From the NCBI GenBank assembly GCA_947095585.1, contig OX352763.1, positions 36,320,010-36,384,009 on the forward strand: DNA of 64,000 bases, read 5' to 3'. Of the stretch, positions 34,622 through 46,199 are shown piece after piece (within the stretch, counting starts at the first letter, position 1; each line of letters begins with the position of its first letter). Position numbers and translations under genes: made by a program. Below the pieces are notes generated by a model. It worked only from the letters and a program-made list of their open reading frames with translations, had not been told where the DNA came from and did no database searches. The DNA comes from Nephrocerus scutellatus. Lineage: Eukaryota > Arthropoda > Insecta > Diptera > Pipunculidae.

Positions 34622-34811
34622 CCGGCATTGGTTGGTGGAGGAGCGTGGAGGTACTCTTGTGGATTTTAGCTTCGACTATTTTTAGCGACTGTTCACTCAG
34701 GAATTTCTCTTCGTAAATGGAAGAGGATTTAAGTTTCTGATCATTCTGTGTGTTTTCATAGTCGTGTAGCACGTTTGATGTTGATTTTCCATTGATTTCC
34801 CCTCAAGATTT
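34622..34811 (-). CDS. Weak candidate internal exon
   Basis: On the minus strand a frame opens after a TGA at about 34813 and runs 63 codons to a good donor G|GTGAGTG (GT at 34621-34620, phase 1). Peptide features NVLHDYENTQNDQKLKSSS and KIVEAKIHKSTSTLLHQ; ends MPG across the junction. Possible acceptors are AAATCTTGAG just upstream and the better CTGACTCGACAG at about 34838, but the latter puts a stop in this frame. No ATG except the last codon pair. Same strand and exit phase as the exons at 24.5 and 9.5 kb. A nearby minus frame with ATG at 34991 (39 codons) also looks protein-like but has no donor. Confidence 0.25.
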
Positions 34812-34839
34812 ACCCAGACAGATGATGTTTTTCGGTTTT

Positions 34840-35690
34840 TTCCTGTCGAGTCAGAAAAATTACATTTTTAATGTTCATCGTAAGATCATTTTCCGATTTA
34901 AGTTGTCGTTGAACGATTGAGATTCTCTGCTGTTGATGTCTTCGCCCTTAGAATGTTTGGAAGAGGTGTCATCTCGCACAACTCTCAACATCCTTTTCAG
35001 AATGGGTGAGTGAAGTTTTACGAGATATTTCAATGCGATTACAAGATCGTTTGACGAATTTAAGGCAAATCATGAGTTTTATGATCATCAAGACACTACT
35101 TTTTTCAAGTTCATTATTGCTGGGTCATTCACTTTATAAACCTAATAATGGTTATGTCATGAAGTCTTTAATCGTTTCAAAATCAAATTAATAATTTTGA
35201 AAACACAACGACGACATCTCCGAATGGCGATAATGTGGGCTTTTGCTGTTGTTAACTGCCTCCCCACTACTTCCACTGTAATATAGGCATTATCAAAAAG
35301 ACAAAAAAAAAAGTTTTCAGGAAAAACATAAGTTTCGGACCTGGAAAAACCGAAATGTTCTTGTTTATCCCTAGGGGACAAGTAGAAATTTTTAATATGT
35401 GGCGGGAAAAGAAGATAAGTAAAATATCTACGGGAAGACAAAGTCGGCGAAAAAGAAAAAGGGTAGGTACATGGCAAAACCAAAAACCTGATGTAACAAA
35501 AAATGTAAAGACTTTTTGTGTTGTACCTCAAAAACTATTGGTTCTATCAAAAAAATATATTACGTGACAGCCTTGGGGATTCCCGCGCGGTTTGGAGTAG
35601 TGCGCGCTGCCATTTTGTGTTCATATGTTCGCCAAAATTTCATTTTAACTCCTCGTCGTGTGGTAGCAAAAACTGGGGATGGCAATATCT
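34840..35690. other. Unassigned stretch
   Basis: Nothing beyond the short minus-strand frame noted at 34991-34875. Confidence 0.35.
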
Positions 35691-35693
35691 ATA

Positions 35694-36846
35694 TATGTGT
35701 ATCTTTTAAGGTGATAAATACTTAAAGGGATGATTCCTTGGTTATTTTGGTGAAAAAAATCGTGTGAGAGGCGGTGGGGTCTATTTTCAACCCCTTCGGT
35801 GTATGTAGCGTTTTAATGCGAAGAGACGTACTTTTGACCTTACATCACTTCACACCCTGTAAGTCTTGTAGGCTTTTATCTACAAGGTCATTGTTGATCT
35901 TTGATCTGTGAGTGGTGTCCACTCGTAAAACTAGGTCCGTCTGGGTAAGTCCGTTATAAGCAGATTATGTACTGAGGTGAAATGGTAAGAGTGCATTCAT
36001 TCCACGTGTAATTATGTTGCTGCAGGAACACTGCTGAGACGGCACGCAACTCTTCTTTTACGTATTTGAAGTAACACAACCCGCACTATCTCGCTCTTGT
36101 TGACCAAATGCACAAATAATGTGCCAAGTATTTGTAGGAAATTGAATAGGCTTTAATATCGCATTTGTCAAAAAAAAAAACTTATCCGAGAAAATTTTTT
36201 TTTAAGTTGACGACCTTCATATTTGTATGGCTTTAATAATTTAAAAAAATTTGTTTTTTTCTTCAAAATTTAATTTCCTTTTAAAAAAGACCAACAGTAA
36301 CCTTGTAGCTGGAAGCCATCAAGAGTAATAGGGTGTGAAGTGATGTATGCTCAAAAGTACGTTTTCGTTCATTTTACAAACTTTCAATTTTTACCCTGCT
36401 TCTGCTGACCAAATGCACAAAAATTGTGAGGTAGATTTGTAGAAAATTCAAAAGGCTTTAATACTGCATTTGTCAAAAAAATTATCCGAGAGCATTTTTC
36501 GAAATAATCGAAATAATTTAAAAATAAAATTTAAAAAACAAAAAAAATTTATTTAATTTTACAACCTTAACATCTAAACAACATCTAACAATTTAAAAAA
36601 AGCAACATTATTTGACGTTAATTTAATTTTCTTTCAAAAGAAACTAACAGTGACCTTTTAGCTAGAAGCGTTCAAGAGTTACAGGGTTTGAAGTGATGTA
36701 AGATCAGAAGTACGTTTCTTCGCATTAGAACGCTACGTACACCGCAGGGGGTGGAAATAGACCCCGCCCTCCCATACAGTTTTTTTACGAAATTAACCAA
36801 GGAATCATCCCTTTAAGTATTTTCCACCTTAACGGATACACCCTGT
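35694..36846. mobile_element. MITE-like element with ~150-bp terminal inverted repeats
   Basis: Left end TTAAGGTGATAAATACTTAA with GGGATGATTCCTTGGTTA, and GAAGAGACGTACTTTTGACC / TTACATCACTTCACACCCTG (35709-35865) is repeated inverted at the right (36675-36842: CAGGGTTTGAAGTGATGTAA ... TAACCAAGGAATCATCCC ... ACTTTTCC-like end). The interior holds a direct duplication: GACCAAATGCACAAA at about 36097 and 36405, GCATTTGTCAAAAAA at about 36160 and 36467, and TAGCTGGAAGCCATCAAGAG / TAGCTAGAAGCGTTCAAGAG at about 36306 and 36660. Length about 1.15 kb, no transposase. The outer base pairs ACACCCTGTATA on the right suggest the true tip. Non-autonomous DNA transposon by inference. Confidence 0.75.
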
Positions 36847-37440
36847 ATACAAAAGTGAAAATGTATATTGTAACTCTAGAACGCCTGGACCAATTTCAAT
36901 TAAACTTGGTACACATATGACTTACAATCTGGAAACAAATACTCTAGATGGACAGTGAAGACAGTGGTTACAAGGGGTGCTAAGTAACGGCATAAAATAC
37001 TGTGGGTAGGAGAGGGCTTGCGGGCATAACGCACTGTTAAAGCCAGATTATGCCTCGTCCTTCAATGTATTACTGAGCAGCATTAATTACTTTGCTTCAA
37101 GGACTGGGATGAGTGTGGGTTGATGGTCTTGAAGTTTTGAGGCTCTGGGATTTCATCCCCCGCCCCCATTTGCCCGTCGACCATACCACCAGAACCACTC
37201 TGTCGACATTGTAGACATATATACGGCATACCTGCAATACAGATACTTCCGCTTTTTATTTATTTCTCGTAGCACATCATTGCAAATGGTCATATTAGAC
37301 GTTTAGCAGCAGCCACTTCAGTTGAACTCCCATTAAAGCCACTGCTTGTCTTAAGCTAGCAATGTAAAACACATTTTTCTCTTTTTATTTTGTTTACTCC
37401 TATACTGAAATATTGATGAAGGTTTCTACAAAATTCGTCA
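36847..37440. other. Unassigned stretch, possibly old element
   Basis: The beginning (AACTCTAGAACGCCTGGACC, TTAAACTTGGTACACATATG) has the look of a dispersed repeat monomer but occurs once in the window. Nothing else recognised. Confidence 0.3.
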
Positions 37441-37479
37441 AAATTTGCAAGTCTTTATATTCTGTAAGCGAGAGGCTTT

Positions 37480-37980
37480 TTCCGAAAGCTCGTCTATTAG
37501 GATTTGTTTTCTAAGCTTTTCAGTTAGATAAGCTTATGGTAGGTAGGAAGGTAGAGTGGCGTTCTCTTGCGCACACTTGCGAGTGCTTCAATTAGCGCTA
37601 TAGTGTGCCATTTTTATACCATACTGTCCTTGTATGGTTTTAAATTCAGCCTGTAGGGTTCAAAGTAGAAGATCAGTTTGATAATCCTATACTCTTTCAG
37701 AGCGTAAAAAATGGTTTGTCCAAAGGAGTCCAGACCCTGCTGGGACCGGACATCTGCAAAGGCAGAGTTTATTTCAAGTTTGCCTCCTTACAGCTTACGA
37801 GATCTTGATATAAGCTCGGCTAAATTTAGAAGCTTTTCGTGACAATTTATTACTCTCGGATGTTTGTCAGACATTCGCGAGAGGTGGGACCGTGAAAATA
37901 CTTTTGTTGTTTTCTGGGATTCCGAACCCTCTGCTCAGAAATCCATACACTTAAACGTTGAGCCACGGCGCCCACACTAG
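37480..37980 (-). repeat. tRNA-derived SINE, long copy
   Basis: On the minus strand it begins GTGTGGGCGCCGTGGCTCAA at 37976 (A-box region), then GGTTCGGAATCCCAGAAAAC (B box), then CACCTCTCGCGAATGTCTGA and CATCCGAGAGTAATAAATTG, which match the body of the copy at 990-1140. It continues to a GTAGG/CTACC-rich end near 37530-37560, making about 450-500 bp, the longest SINE copy here. The 3' limit is approximate. Confidence 0.6.
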
Positions 37981-37984
37981 GATC

Positions 37985-38440
37985 CAATACTAGGGCAATA
38001 TTACGCCGTAAGCAACTGTAAGCAACGCAAGCCTAGAAAGTCCGCTGGGACACTACAAATTAAATAGTTAGGTCCTAGTAAAAAAGTCTACTGGTGTACA
38101 AAAAAAGGTCATGCTAGTAGATTCTTACACTCCAAACTCAGCAAGTTTATGAAAAGTACCAAATAATTCCAATATAAACGAAATTTGGAGGGTTGTAGAA
38201 CTAGTTGATAGGAGTATTAGGGAAATACCCCCAACCCTAGGTATTGAGCAAACCCGGCAATCAGGGTCGTGAAATTAAATTCTACAAATTCCACATATAA
38301 TTGCAAATTAGTTTTTTTATTAAGTTGGCCAAATTTGGGATAAAAGCCGTTGTGCTTTCAGTCCTATGTTTCGCACATTGTAGAACATAACATCCCTGAT
38401 CGCTTGTATCCGCATCTTGTTGTAAACTGTGCACGATAAC
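37985..38440. other. Unassigned stretch
   Basis: Nothing recognised. Confidence 0.4.
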
Positions 38441-38444
38441 TGTA

Positions 38445-38640
38445 TTCATCTATTCATCTTCATGTTTGGCTCTAAAATCGGTGTCTGGTCTTGGCCTCCC
38501 GCAAAAAAATCTCTCCATCGCATCGGTCCCGATTTCGAGCCGATGTCATCCAGTTTGGTATCCCTAAACTCTGGGCGTCCTGGTCTACGCCATCCATCCA
38601 GCGTAGGCTTGGCCGTCCTTGCAAATCCATAAATCCGCAA
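38445..38640 (-). repeat. Family A LINE 3' end, solo
   Basis: On the minus strand: GGCCAAGCCTACGCTGGATG, GACCAGGACGCCCAGAGTTT, CCAAACTGGATGACATCGGC and the end GAGCCAAACATGAAGATGAA. It corresponds to the last ~190 bases of the copies at 5590, 22772 and 59420. Extreme 5' truncation. Confidence 0.8.
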
Positions 38641-38644
38641 ACTA

Positions 38645-38740
38645 AAAAAACGAGAAAATGGCGCTATTTCAACCGCACCACATGCGACATGCGACACGCG
38701 TCATACGTGGAACATTGAAAACGCTATTTTGGACCTAGGC
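38645..38740. repeat. Single CpG-rich satellite monomer
   Basis: AAACGAGAAAATGGCGCTAT followed by ACACGCGTCATACGTGGAA matches monomers at 31860-32830. It sits between a family A 3' end and a family C fragment. Confidence 0.75.
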
Positions 38741-38744
38741 ACTC

Positions 38745-39650
38745 ACAGCGCTCCAGGTCCTGTGGACCTAGTGGGAAACTTGCGGTTGATCGCTTTATCT
38801 AATAAAGTCCACCAAACGGCCACACCGTATAGCAGAAAAGGTCTGACTACTGCTGTGTACAGCCAATGAGTGAAATGCGGTGAAAGTCAGACCCCATTTA
38901 ATTCCTTTTTTGCTTGAGAAGAGTGCCACTGTGGCTTTACGGACTCTTTCTTGTACGTTGGGTGTCTAGCTCAGCTTCCTATCTAGAATAAGACCAAGGC
39001 GTTATCGGAGAAAGTCAAGCTTGTGCCCTTGATGGACGAAAGGCTGACGAGCGGGATTTTTTACTTCCTCGTAAAAAGGACAATTTCGGTTTTTTGGGAG
39101 TTTACCCCTAGACCACAATGCATCTGCCCAGCTTATTAACTTATTTAGAGCATTCTGCAGAAGTTCTTTCAAGGTGTGTGGGTGCTTTCCTGATACGGCT
39201 ATGGCAACGTCGTCCGCATAGGGTGATAACTCCGCAGCCCTCCCCCCTCAGGTGAACCTGCAGCTCATTCACCGCCAGGCTCCAAAGAAGTGGGGACAGG
39301 ACACCTCTTTGCGGGGTGTCTCTGCTGACAAATCTTTTGGCAGACGACAAACCACGTCTTGAATTTATGATCCTACTTGTAAGTAGAAGATCAATCAGTT
39401 CACCCAGTGAGTCGTTCACCCCCTGAGTCGACAGCGCTTCCGTGAAAAGGCATCAGGGTGTATCCGTCCAGGAAAACCACCATTGAGTATTCCTTGTGAT
39501 GAAGGGAGTATATAAAGGAGGAAGCAACAAATCTTCCTAACGCAAGCCTACTACCCCGAAGCCATGAACGATTTCCAAAGGCTTTATAAAAACGAGGGTC
39601 CTCTGCATTATAATTTATAAGGTACAAGCAACGAGTTAGACCAAACCTTC
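38745..39650 (-). pseudogene. Family C (I/LOA-like) LINE reverse transcriptase fragment
   Basis: On the minus strand: MVVFLD (motif A region), NDSLGELIDLLLTSRIINSR, SRDTPQRGVLSPLLWSLAVN, then a frameshift and SPYADDVAIAVSGKHPHTLK with YADD at 39220-39209, NALNKLISWADALW and KLDFLRxRLGLILDRKL-like, and the thumb region ending with the same TGTACACAGCAGTAGTCAGA-type sequence as the copy at 46030-46060. The RNase H is not present. Catalytic residues are visible, but frame breaks kill it. Confidence 0.82.
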
Positions 39651-39654
39651 GCTA

Positions 39655-41750
39655 TAGGGATAACAAAGGCAATGGGGACACAGAATTTCGAGTCGGCTAA
39701 CAGGACGACATAGAATTCGATTTTTTCTGAAGGCATAGGTTGTTCTTAGTTTGGGTACCTATTCAGTATAGGCGCAATTTCAAACATTTTCTAAAGATAC
39801 TGAGAATGAGAAGGCGATCGGCCAGGCCGATATCCGATGACCTGATAATCACCAAACCGCACGCGTCTTTACTTTAGATGTTTGCTGCGCATGGTTAATG
39901 GCAGGCTCAACGTATTCGACTTCCTAGTCTCAGATCATCCATTTTTTCTTCCTCTCCCACAATTCTTTCTTAGTTTAATTTCTTTTCTTTCTTTATTTTT
40001 AAGTTTTTTAAGAAAGTAATTTCGTATTTTTCTTAGGTTGAATTAAGCTTCATTAAAATTAAATAAAATTTGTATGTTATTTGCAGCAGTGTATCGCAGA
40101 CATGACATTCGGAGCCCAATGTTATAATCAAGAATTGTTTTTCAGGTCACTACATATTTAACTAAAACGCATCTTGAATGATGTTTTCCAAAATAGTAAA
40201 GAATTTTTTTTTTGTGGAGAATATTAAGTCATTTTAATACTCGTACACATCGTTGATACTCTTGTCTTAAGCGACTATCTTAAGACTGTGTTCAAGTCAA
40301 AGATTTCTTTTGAACGTCACATGGAGCATAAGAATCAAAAGATCATATTTAGATTGTCAATTAATAAGAAAATGTTTGTTAGAAATGACCTGCATACCGT
40401 TTTGAAGAAGGACGTTCGTTGGAATAATAAAACTAATAACCAAAATCAATTTTCCGTTTTTGCCTTAAGTGATATGATAATTTAGTAATTGACCTCATCA
40501 CAAATTTACCAACTTCTAATAAACTGTAATTAATTTAGACAACAAATAAAAGTTGGACGTTATTCTCTGTACGGTTCAGAACGTCCTATCAAATTATTGC
40601 CCGAGATTTTCCAGTGAACTATGAATGAAGTCATCCTTTGAGTAGAGTACGACCGGCGTAATTAGCAATCTGGCCTAGAAAAAAACCCCTATCGCGCAGA
40701 CGAAAATGAAAATCTGAATCACGCTGGTGAAACTTAATCTCTTAACCATCATTTAATGCTCATTTTAGATGAAGACTCTACGATTTTGAACTCGATGGCG
40801 AAACCGAAAGGGAAGCACTATGCTGCTCCACGCGTGGGACATAAATTCAAATCAAGTGTTGGCATACGTGTCGACTTAGTTAGGTGGTTAGTAGAAAACT
40901 CCATTTGTGCTACATTACAGCACGTTGAATCGTCATTGCTATCGAACTCATAAATTTTTATTAAAATGGTTCAATTCGGGTGCACAGTGAAGCAACATCA
41001 GAACGCACTACAATCTCCAATCCATCCCAATGTGTTCGTTCGTTCTGATAATCAGAAACGCTGCCGTCTTCCATACCAGAGCCTCGGTAAAGCCATTAGG
41101 TGGCCTCCGAGAAATATCAATTTATTGCACGCGTAATTAACAATTTAATTAAATTTCTCTGCACCGCGCACCCGTTCTACCATCTAACGAAAGAACATGG
41201 GATGTGTGGGGCTGCCTGGCAATATCAATTTAATCTGTTTGCGTCTTACGACGACGCTTTTCTATGTGGGGGACTAGGGTAGGGGAATTTCAATGGGTTT
41301 TTTGCACTTCCACTTTCTGTAAAAGTTGGGGAGTGTGTATAGCCTGTGCCTGCCAAAGCACGCTACTCTGCGGATTCATCAATGACCACCGCCGGTTGTC
41401 TGGTCGAATAGGCATTAAAAGAAATTAAAATTAAATTTCCCATTTCAGGGAATTCTCGTCCCATATAAAAAGCGAAAGTTTTCACATAATTATCGCTCCA
41501 TTTTTTGAGCTCTAATTCTTGGGAGGCAATGAAACTTATGCGGACGCAATCGTTAAGGAGTGACAAGTTTACTTTTTTTTTTACTATGTGTATTAATCCT
41601 TACATATGTAGGCTAAAATTGCAAGTGCGAACGGTCTAGCGTTTCTAGTCTAGGTAACGTAGGTTAGCACTCTGCGGTACCGAAAAATGCCACGCTACTG
41701 AAACCGACAAAACGCCTCGGATAGTAATGACGACTTTTGGCTATTGTACC
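39655..41750. other. Unassigned stretch, about 2.1 kb
   Basis: AT-rich with no recognised element. Open frames at 40288-40485, 40756-40953 (+) and 41566-41363 (-) lack domains and good splice sites. Confidence 0.4.
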
Positions 41751-41755
41751 CGGAC

Positions 41756-43895
41756 TAAGTTTGGTTTCTGGAATGTAAGGACGCTCCTTGACTCAGGGAG
41801 TAAAAGACCTCAAAATGCCAGATATCTTCAACTGGAACGTGAGTTTCTTTGACATAATTTGGACATACTAGGAGTGAGTGAAGTAAGATGGTTCGACGCG
41901 GGAGAGTACCAATCCCCAACGTGTAACACTGTGCTACTCTACTCCAGCAAATCCTCAGGCAGTCACCATGAATCTGGAGTGGATCTGCTGCTAACGCCAA
42001 CAGCACGTAGAGGCCTAATTTCCTGGCACCCACATGGTGATAGGATCTTATCGCCCACGATCATACAGTGTTACGCCCCAACGACTGAGGATGAAAAGGA
42101 CAACTTCTACAATCAGTTTAGCGCTATATTCAACGCTACCCCAAACAGAAATATCGTCTTCGTGATGGGGGACTTCAATTCCAAGGTAGGCAACTACTTA
42201 GATGTATGATTGGGAAGCACGGCCTCGGCGAACGAAATGACAATGGTGAAAGATTTGTTGATTTCTGCAACATCAGCCACTTTGTGATAGGACGCACCAT
42301 GTTTGAGCATAAGACCTGCAACAAAGTCAGCTGGGTGTCAACTGACAGGCAATCATTATCCAACCAAATCGACCATGTGCCGATCAGCCGACGCTGTTTT
42401 TTAGACGTCCGAAACAGACGAGGAGCCGACATGAGTATGATACGGGATAATAACCTTATGGTAGCCACTGTCCAGTTTCATACTGCATCAGTTCAAAGAA
42501 TCCGCAATATTATCAGAATGCCTAGGTATAACATAGACCGGCTAAAGTTCCCTTCAGCATGCCAACAATTAAGGGATCATTTATTCCAAAAACATTGGAA
42601 GGCTGTGAAAAATGTTTTCACATCTGGAGCGGAAAGTATTGTTGGTAGAAGCCAGGCAAGGCATAGCACGTGTCTTACCGAAGATACCTGGAGGTGGATT
42701 GGAGAACGTAAGCTACTTAAAGCTCGTATTGTAGATACCCCAGCAAAATGAGAGAAGTGCAGTGTAGTGCAGATGCGATAGCAGAACCGTTAACAGAACC
42801 ACCAAAGAGCTGACAAGTGGTCACCGCTCTAGCCAACATCCGGTGAAAGGCCTATATGGTGCCGTACTCGTTTCTGATGAGGATCAGCTCAAGCAATGGA
42901 AGGAGCATTTTTCTACTGTCAGTAACCGTGTATTCGCCAACGATATGCACCCAAATCAAACGGAGCTGCCGGAAGTAACAATTTCCCGAATTCGAACTTC
43001 AACTCCCAGTAAGGATGAGATCGCTACCGCGATCAACGCACTAAAGAACGACGAGTCGGTAGGACTAGATGGTATACCCGCAGAGCTTCTGCGTGCAGCT
43101 CCAACGACATCAGTAAAAATTTTATATCCTCTTGTAGAGAGAGCTTGGAAGGCAGAAAGTTTCCCCGACGAGTGGAAGAAGGGAATGATTGTCAAGGTCC
43201 CTAAAAAAGGTAGTCAATGGAGTGCAAAATCTGAAGATTTGCGTTCTTTCTGCAGTTGCAAAGCTAATAGCCAAAGTAGTACGTGAGCGATTTCAGGAAC
43301 ATTTGGAAGATACACTCGATGTCGAACAAGCAGGTTACCGCACTGGATCCTCCTGTATAGACCACATCAATACCCTGCGAATCATTATTGAACAGTGCGT
43401 TGAATTCCGGTCACCTGCTGTTCATCGATTTTGAGAAGGCGTGTCAACAGAAAGTTTATCTGGCTCGCCTTGCACAGCACTAATAGCTATTATTAAAGCA
43501 ACCTATGATGGCTCTAAATGTCATGTGCTGCATAGAGCAAAGCTGTCAGTGGAATTCGAGATCCTAATTGGGGTACAACAGGGTTGCATTCTATCGCCGA
43601 TACTTTTTTTGTTGGTGATTAGCGATGTTCTTCGCGCAGCTTTATCTACTGGGAACGGAGGAATTCGTTGGACTCTTACTCAGCTTAAACACCGAGCTGT
43701 GACTGTTCCGTTCAAATGTTGAAACCTTGCTGTTATATCGGTGCAGCACTTGGAAGGTAACCGCTTCTATCACAAAAAGATTACAAACGTTCGTAAATAG
43801 GTGCCTACGGAATATCTTAAGGGTTTTCTAGCCTAACCGTATCTCTAACGAACACCTTTACCAGAGAACGGGTCAGGAAGCAATAGGAAGTTCTG
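41756..43895 (+). pseudogene. Family D LINE, endonuclease and partial reverse transcriptase
   Basis: Endonuclease from about 41758 (KFGFWNVRTLL), DILGVSEVRWFDAGEYQSP (catalytic Glu), VMGDFNSKVGN (GDFN intact), GKHGLGERNDNGERFVDFCN, SNQIDHVPISRR (catalytic Asp-His) and a linker to 42751. RT from 42843: DEIATAINALKNDESVGLDG, IPAELLRAAPTTSVK, DEWKKGMIVKVPKKG, after a frameshift HLEDTLDVEQAGYRTGSSCI, DHINTLRIIIEQCVEFRS, LIAIIKATYDGSKCHVL, GVQQGCILSPILFLLVISDV. The YADD segment is deleted at about 43690; the C-terminal part then resumes (TWKVTASITKRLQTFVNRCL). It is related to family B but not the same family. The endonuclease motifs are the best preserved in the window. Confidence 0.87.
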
Positions 43896-43899
43896 AAAG

Positions 43900-45160
43900 A
43901 ATTTGTCGGAGTTCCCAAAGTTATTTTTAATGATTTTACTGCCATCTTAGTTCGAATCCTTTGTTGGTATTCCACTAATATCTCTCATCAGGTTAACTAC
44001 GTCCTTGACGAACACATGGATTTTTTTTTAAACCACAAGTTACAATGACGACCCGTCTGTGAAAAGTCCTTTTTGGGATGTAGAATCAATACATGAAGAA
44101 ATGTGCTCAACTCTTTGAATACATTTCCTTACTAAACTCTTGTACCTAGTGTGTGTTATTTATATCAAGATATTTTTACATTTTTTACATTTCTTTAAAC
44201 AGCATAGTCTTCATTTTTCTAAATACGAATATTAGAATAGTTTGAAGCATTGCATATTTAGGTCGGAAATCTTAGATACCGTATTTGTGACTGACTTCTT
44301 AAAAATATAATAACTTCTATATGAATTATTGTGCTGAATTATTGAATAATTTATCATGCATAAGCAATAATTGTATCTAAGTCATATTCTTTGTCAATTG
44401 AAAGGCAACAGAGGTATCTACAATTGCATAATATGTAGGCATACGAGTAAAGGGAGGCTCTGGTTTTTTAATACACCCATGATAATCCCATATGAACCAC
44501 ATTGACTCATAAAATGAGATCAATTGGCAGAAGGCAATTATTTTTGTCTTATCCAGCACAGTATAGAGAGCGGCACTCGTATCGTATCGCATCGGTAATT
44601 AATTCTCCATTGGTTATTATCGACAAGCTAGGGTTGATTATATCGTCGTTGACAGACAAAGGACAGCACATAGAAAGGCCAGATGTCCCACCGGGTACTT
44701 ACAGCGGAATGTAAAATAAAATAAAAATCTTATTGAACCCAATATCAATGAAACATGTGATGAATGAATTATTGTGACAAAGTTGTGAAGAACTACCATG
44801 AATGGAGTTGTACTTGTAACTATAAAAGTATTTCCTACTCAAGTATGGGGCGTGTAGTAATAAAATAATTAAATTCTATAGTTTTTGGTGGAAAGTCACT
44901 GTGTTGAGTGTAAGGAACTGCTGAACAAAACATCTGCAAAACACGAGCATTGATAGGAGCGCTATAAAGTTCGCTGAAGCATAAACGAAAGTTATGTCCA
45001 TTGAGTTGTAGAAAATTGTAATGCTATCAAGACTCTCAAAATCGATAAGAACACAAAGTCGCACTACAAGAGAACTTTTTAGAGCTGTAAGGCTTAAGTT
45101 CATCTCGTCGTTATGACGAGGTTGGTTGGAACGAATAATGTCTCCAACACATACTAAAAT
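43900..45160. other. Unassigned stretch with a weak hydrophobic minus-strand frame at 45103-44876
   Basis: The minus frame from ATG 45103 to the stop at 44876 has a hydrophobic run ITFVYASANFIALLSMLVF and lies immediately downstream of the family C 3' unit. No family recognised. The rest is AT-rich and unassigned. Confidence 0.25.
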
Positions 45161-45167
45161 TAATATG

Positions 45168-46105
45168 TTGCGCAACAGACCATTGCAAGATCTAGCTTCT
45201 CGCGACCATCTGTGCTGTGCGTGTTATATTTTTGGACCGAAATAGAAGGGACGTACAATTTAAAGCCACATCCGAAAGGCGAGTTGAGAAGCTTTCCATG
45301 ATAGTCTTTACTCTTAGATATTTGCACTAATGTGTAGTCTATTTTGAGAGATCAAATACTTGGAGCGTTTCGGATCTAGCTTGGGCCCGGCACCCAGCAC
45401 AGGTGAATGTTGAAATGCTCCGCCATCTCCTCAAGAGACGATCGGCAATTCCGGGCCAGAATGGAATTTGTGGAGATTCCATGGACTTTAGCGCAGCGTG
45501 ACTATCCGAGAAAATGTGGATATCCTTAACAGATATGACATTACTCTTCAGGCAAGACAAGGCTTCCTTAATAGCCATGATTTCCGCTTGGAAAGCACTA
45601 TAGTGATCAAGAAGACGGAAAGAGAGACTTAGATTTAGTTTTTGAAAAGACACCTCCACCAACCCCTTCATCAGTTTTCGACCCGTCCCAACAAGACCTG
45701 GAGGAGATAGTAAACTGGAAGTTTTTGTTGAAGTGGAGCTGCGGAATGGTGTAGTCTAAGTTGACAAGTGGAGTCCTGACTGAATTTAGGATAGCAGAGT
45801 GGCCGAAATCATTCACGGTCCACTGAGAGAATGCTTTGAGGCTTGAAGCCAGTTGTCTGCCGAAGATGTTGAGTGGAGCAAGGTTGAGCAGAATGTCCAG
45901 TGCAGCAGAGGGAGTTGTACGAAGCGCTCTGCTAACACAAAGACAAGCTGATCTTTGGACTCTGCTTAGTTTGTCGCGATTGATCGCTTCATCTAGCAGT
46001 CCACCCAACAGCCACACCGTATAGCAGAATAGGTCTGACTACTGCTGTGTACAGCCAATGAGTGGTATGCGGTTGAAGACCCAATTTACTTCCTATGGCT
46101 TTTTT
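45168..46105 (-). pseudogene. Family C (I/LOA-like) LINE: RT thumb, RNase H and 3'UTR
   Basis: On the minus strand, 46017 onward: NRDKLSRVQRSACLCVSRAL, TTPSAALDILLNLAPLNIFG (thumb), CWDGSKTDEGVGGGVF (RNase H first Asp, D-G-S-K), SAFQAEIMAIKEAL (catalytic Glu), IHIFSDSHAALKSMES (second Asp), then the frame degrades before the H/D motif. The unit 45300-45168 follows and also occurs solo at 33100-33250 and 34052-34180. Reverse transcriptase palm absent. The three visible RNase H catalytic residues are intact, but the chain is interrupted. Confidence 0.85.
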
Positions 46106-46198
46106 GGCAAGAGGTTGGACCTGTTTTTCTGGGACTCGAACTTGGAATCTCTGGCTCAGTAGTCTAACGCCCTAACCACAAAAGCCACGGCGCCTACC
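46106..46198 (-). repeat. tRNA-derived SINE head
   Basis: On the minus strand AAGGTAGGCGCCGTGGCTTT, GTGGTTAGGGCGTTAGACTA (A-box region), CCAAGTTCGAGTCCCAGAAA (good B box), then CCAACCTCTTGCC like the SINE body. It directly joins the family C fragment. Confidence 0.6.
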
Positions 46199-46199
46199 T

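Noticed and set aside
42206..42751. Independent 181-codon plus-strand gene
   Set aside because: It carries the endonuclease C-terminal motifs (GERNDNGERF, NQIDHV) and belongs to the family D LINE.
46115..46198. tRNA gene on the minus strand
   Set aside because: Good B box but the acceptor stem does not pair and it runs into SINE body sequence.
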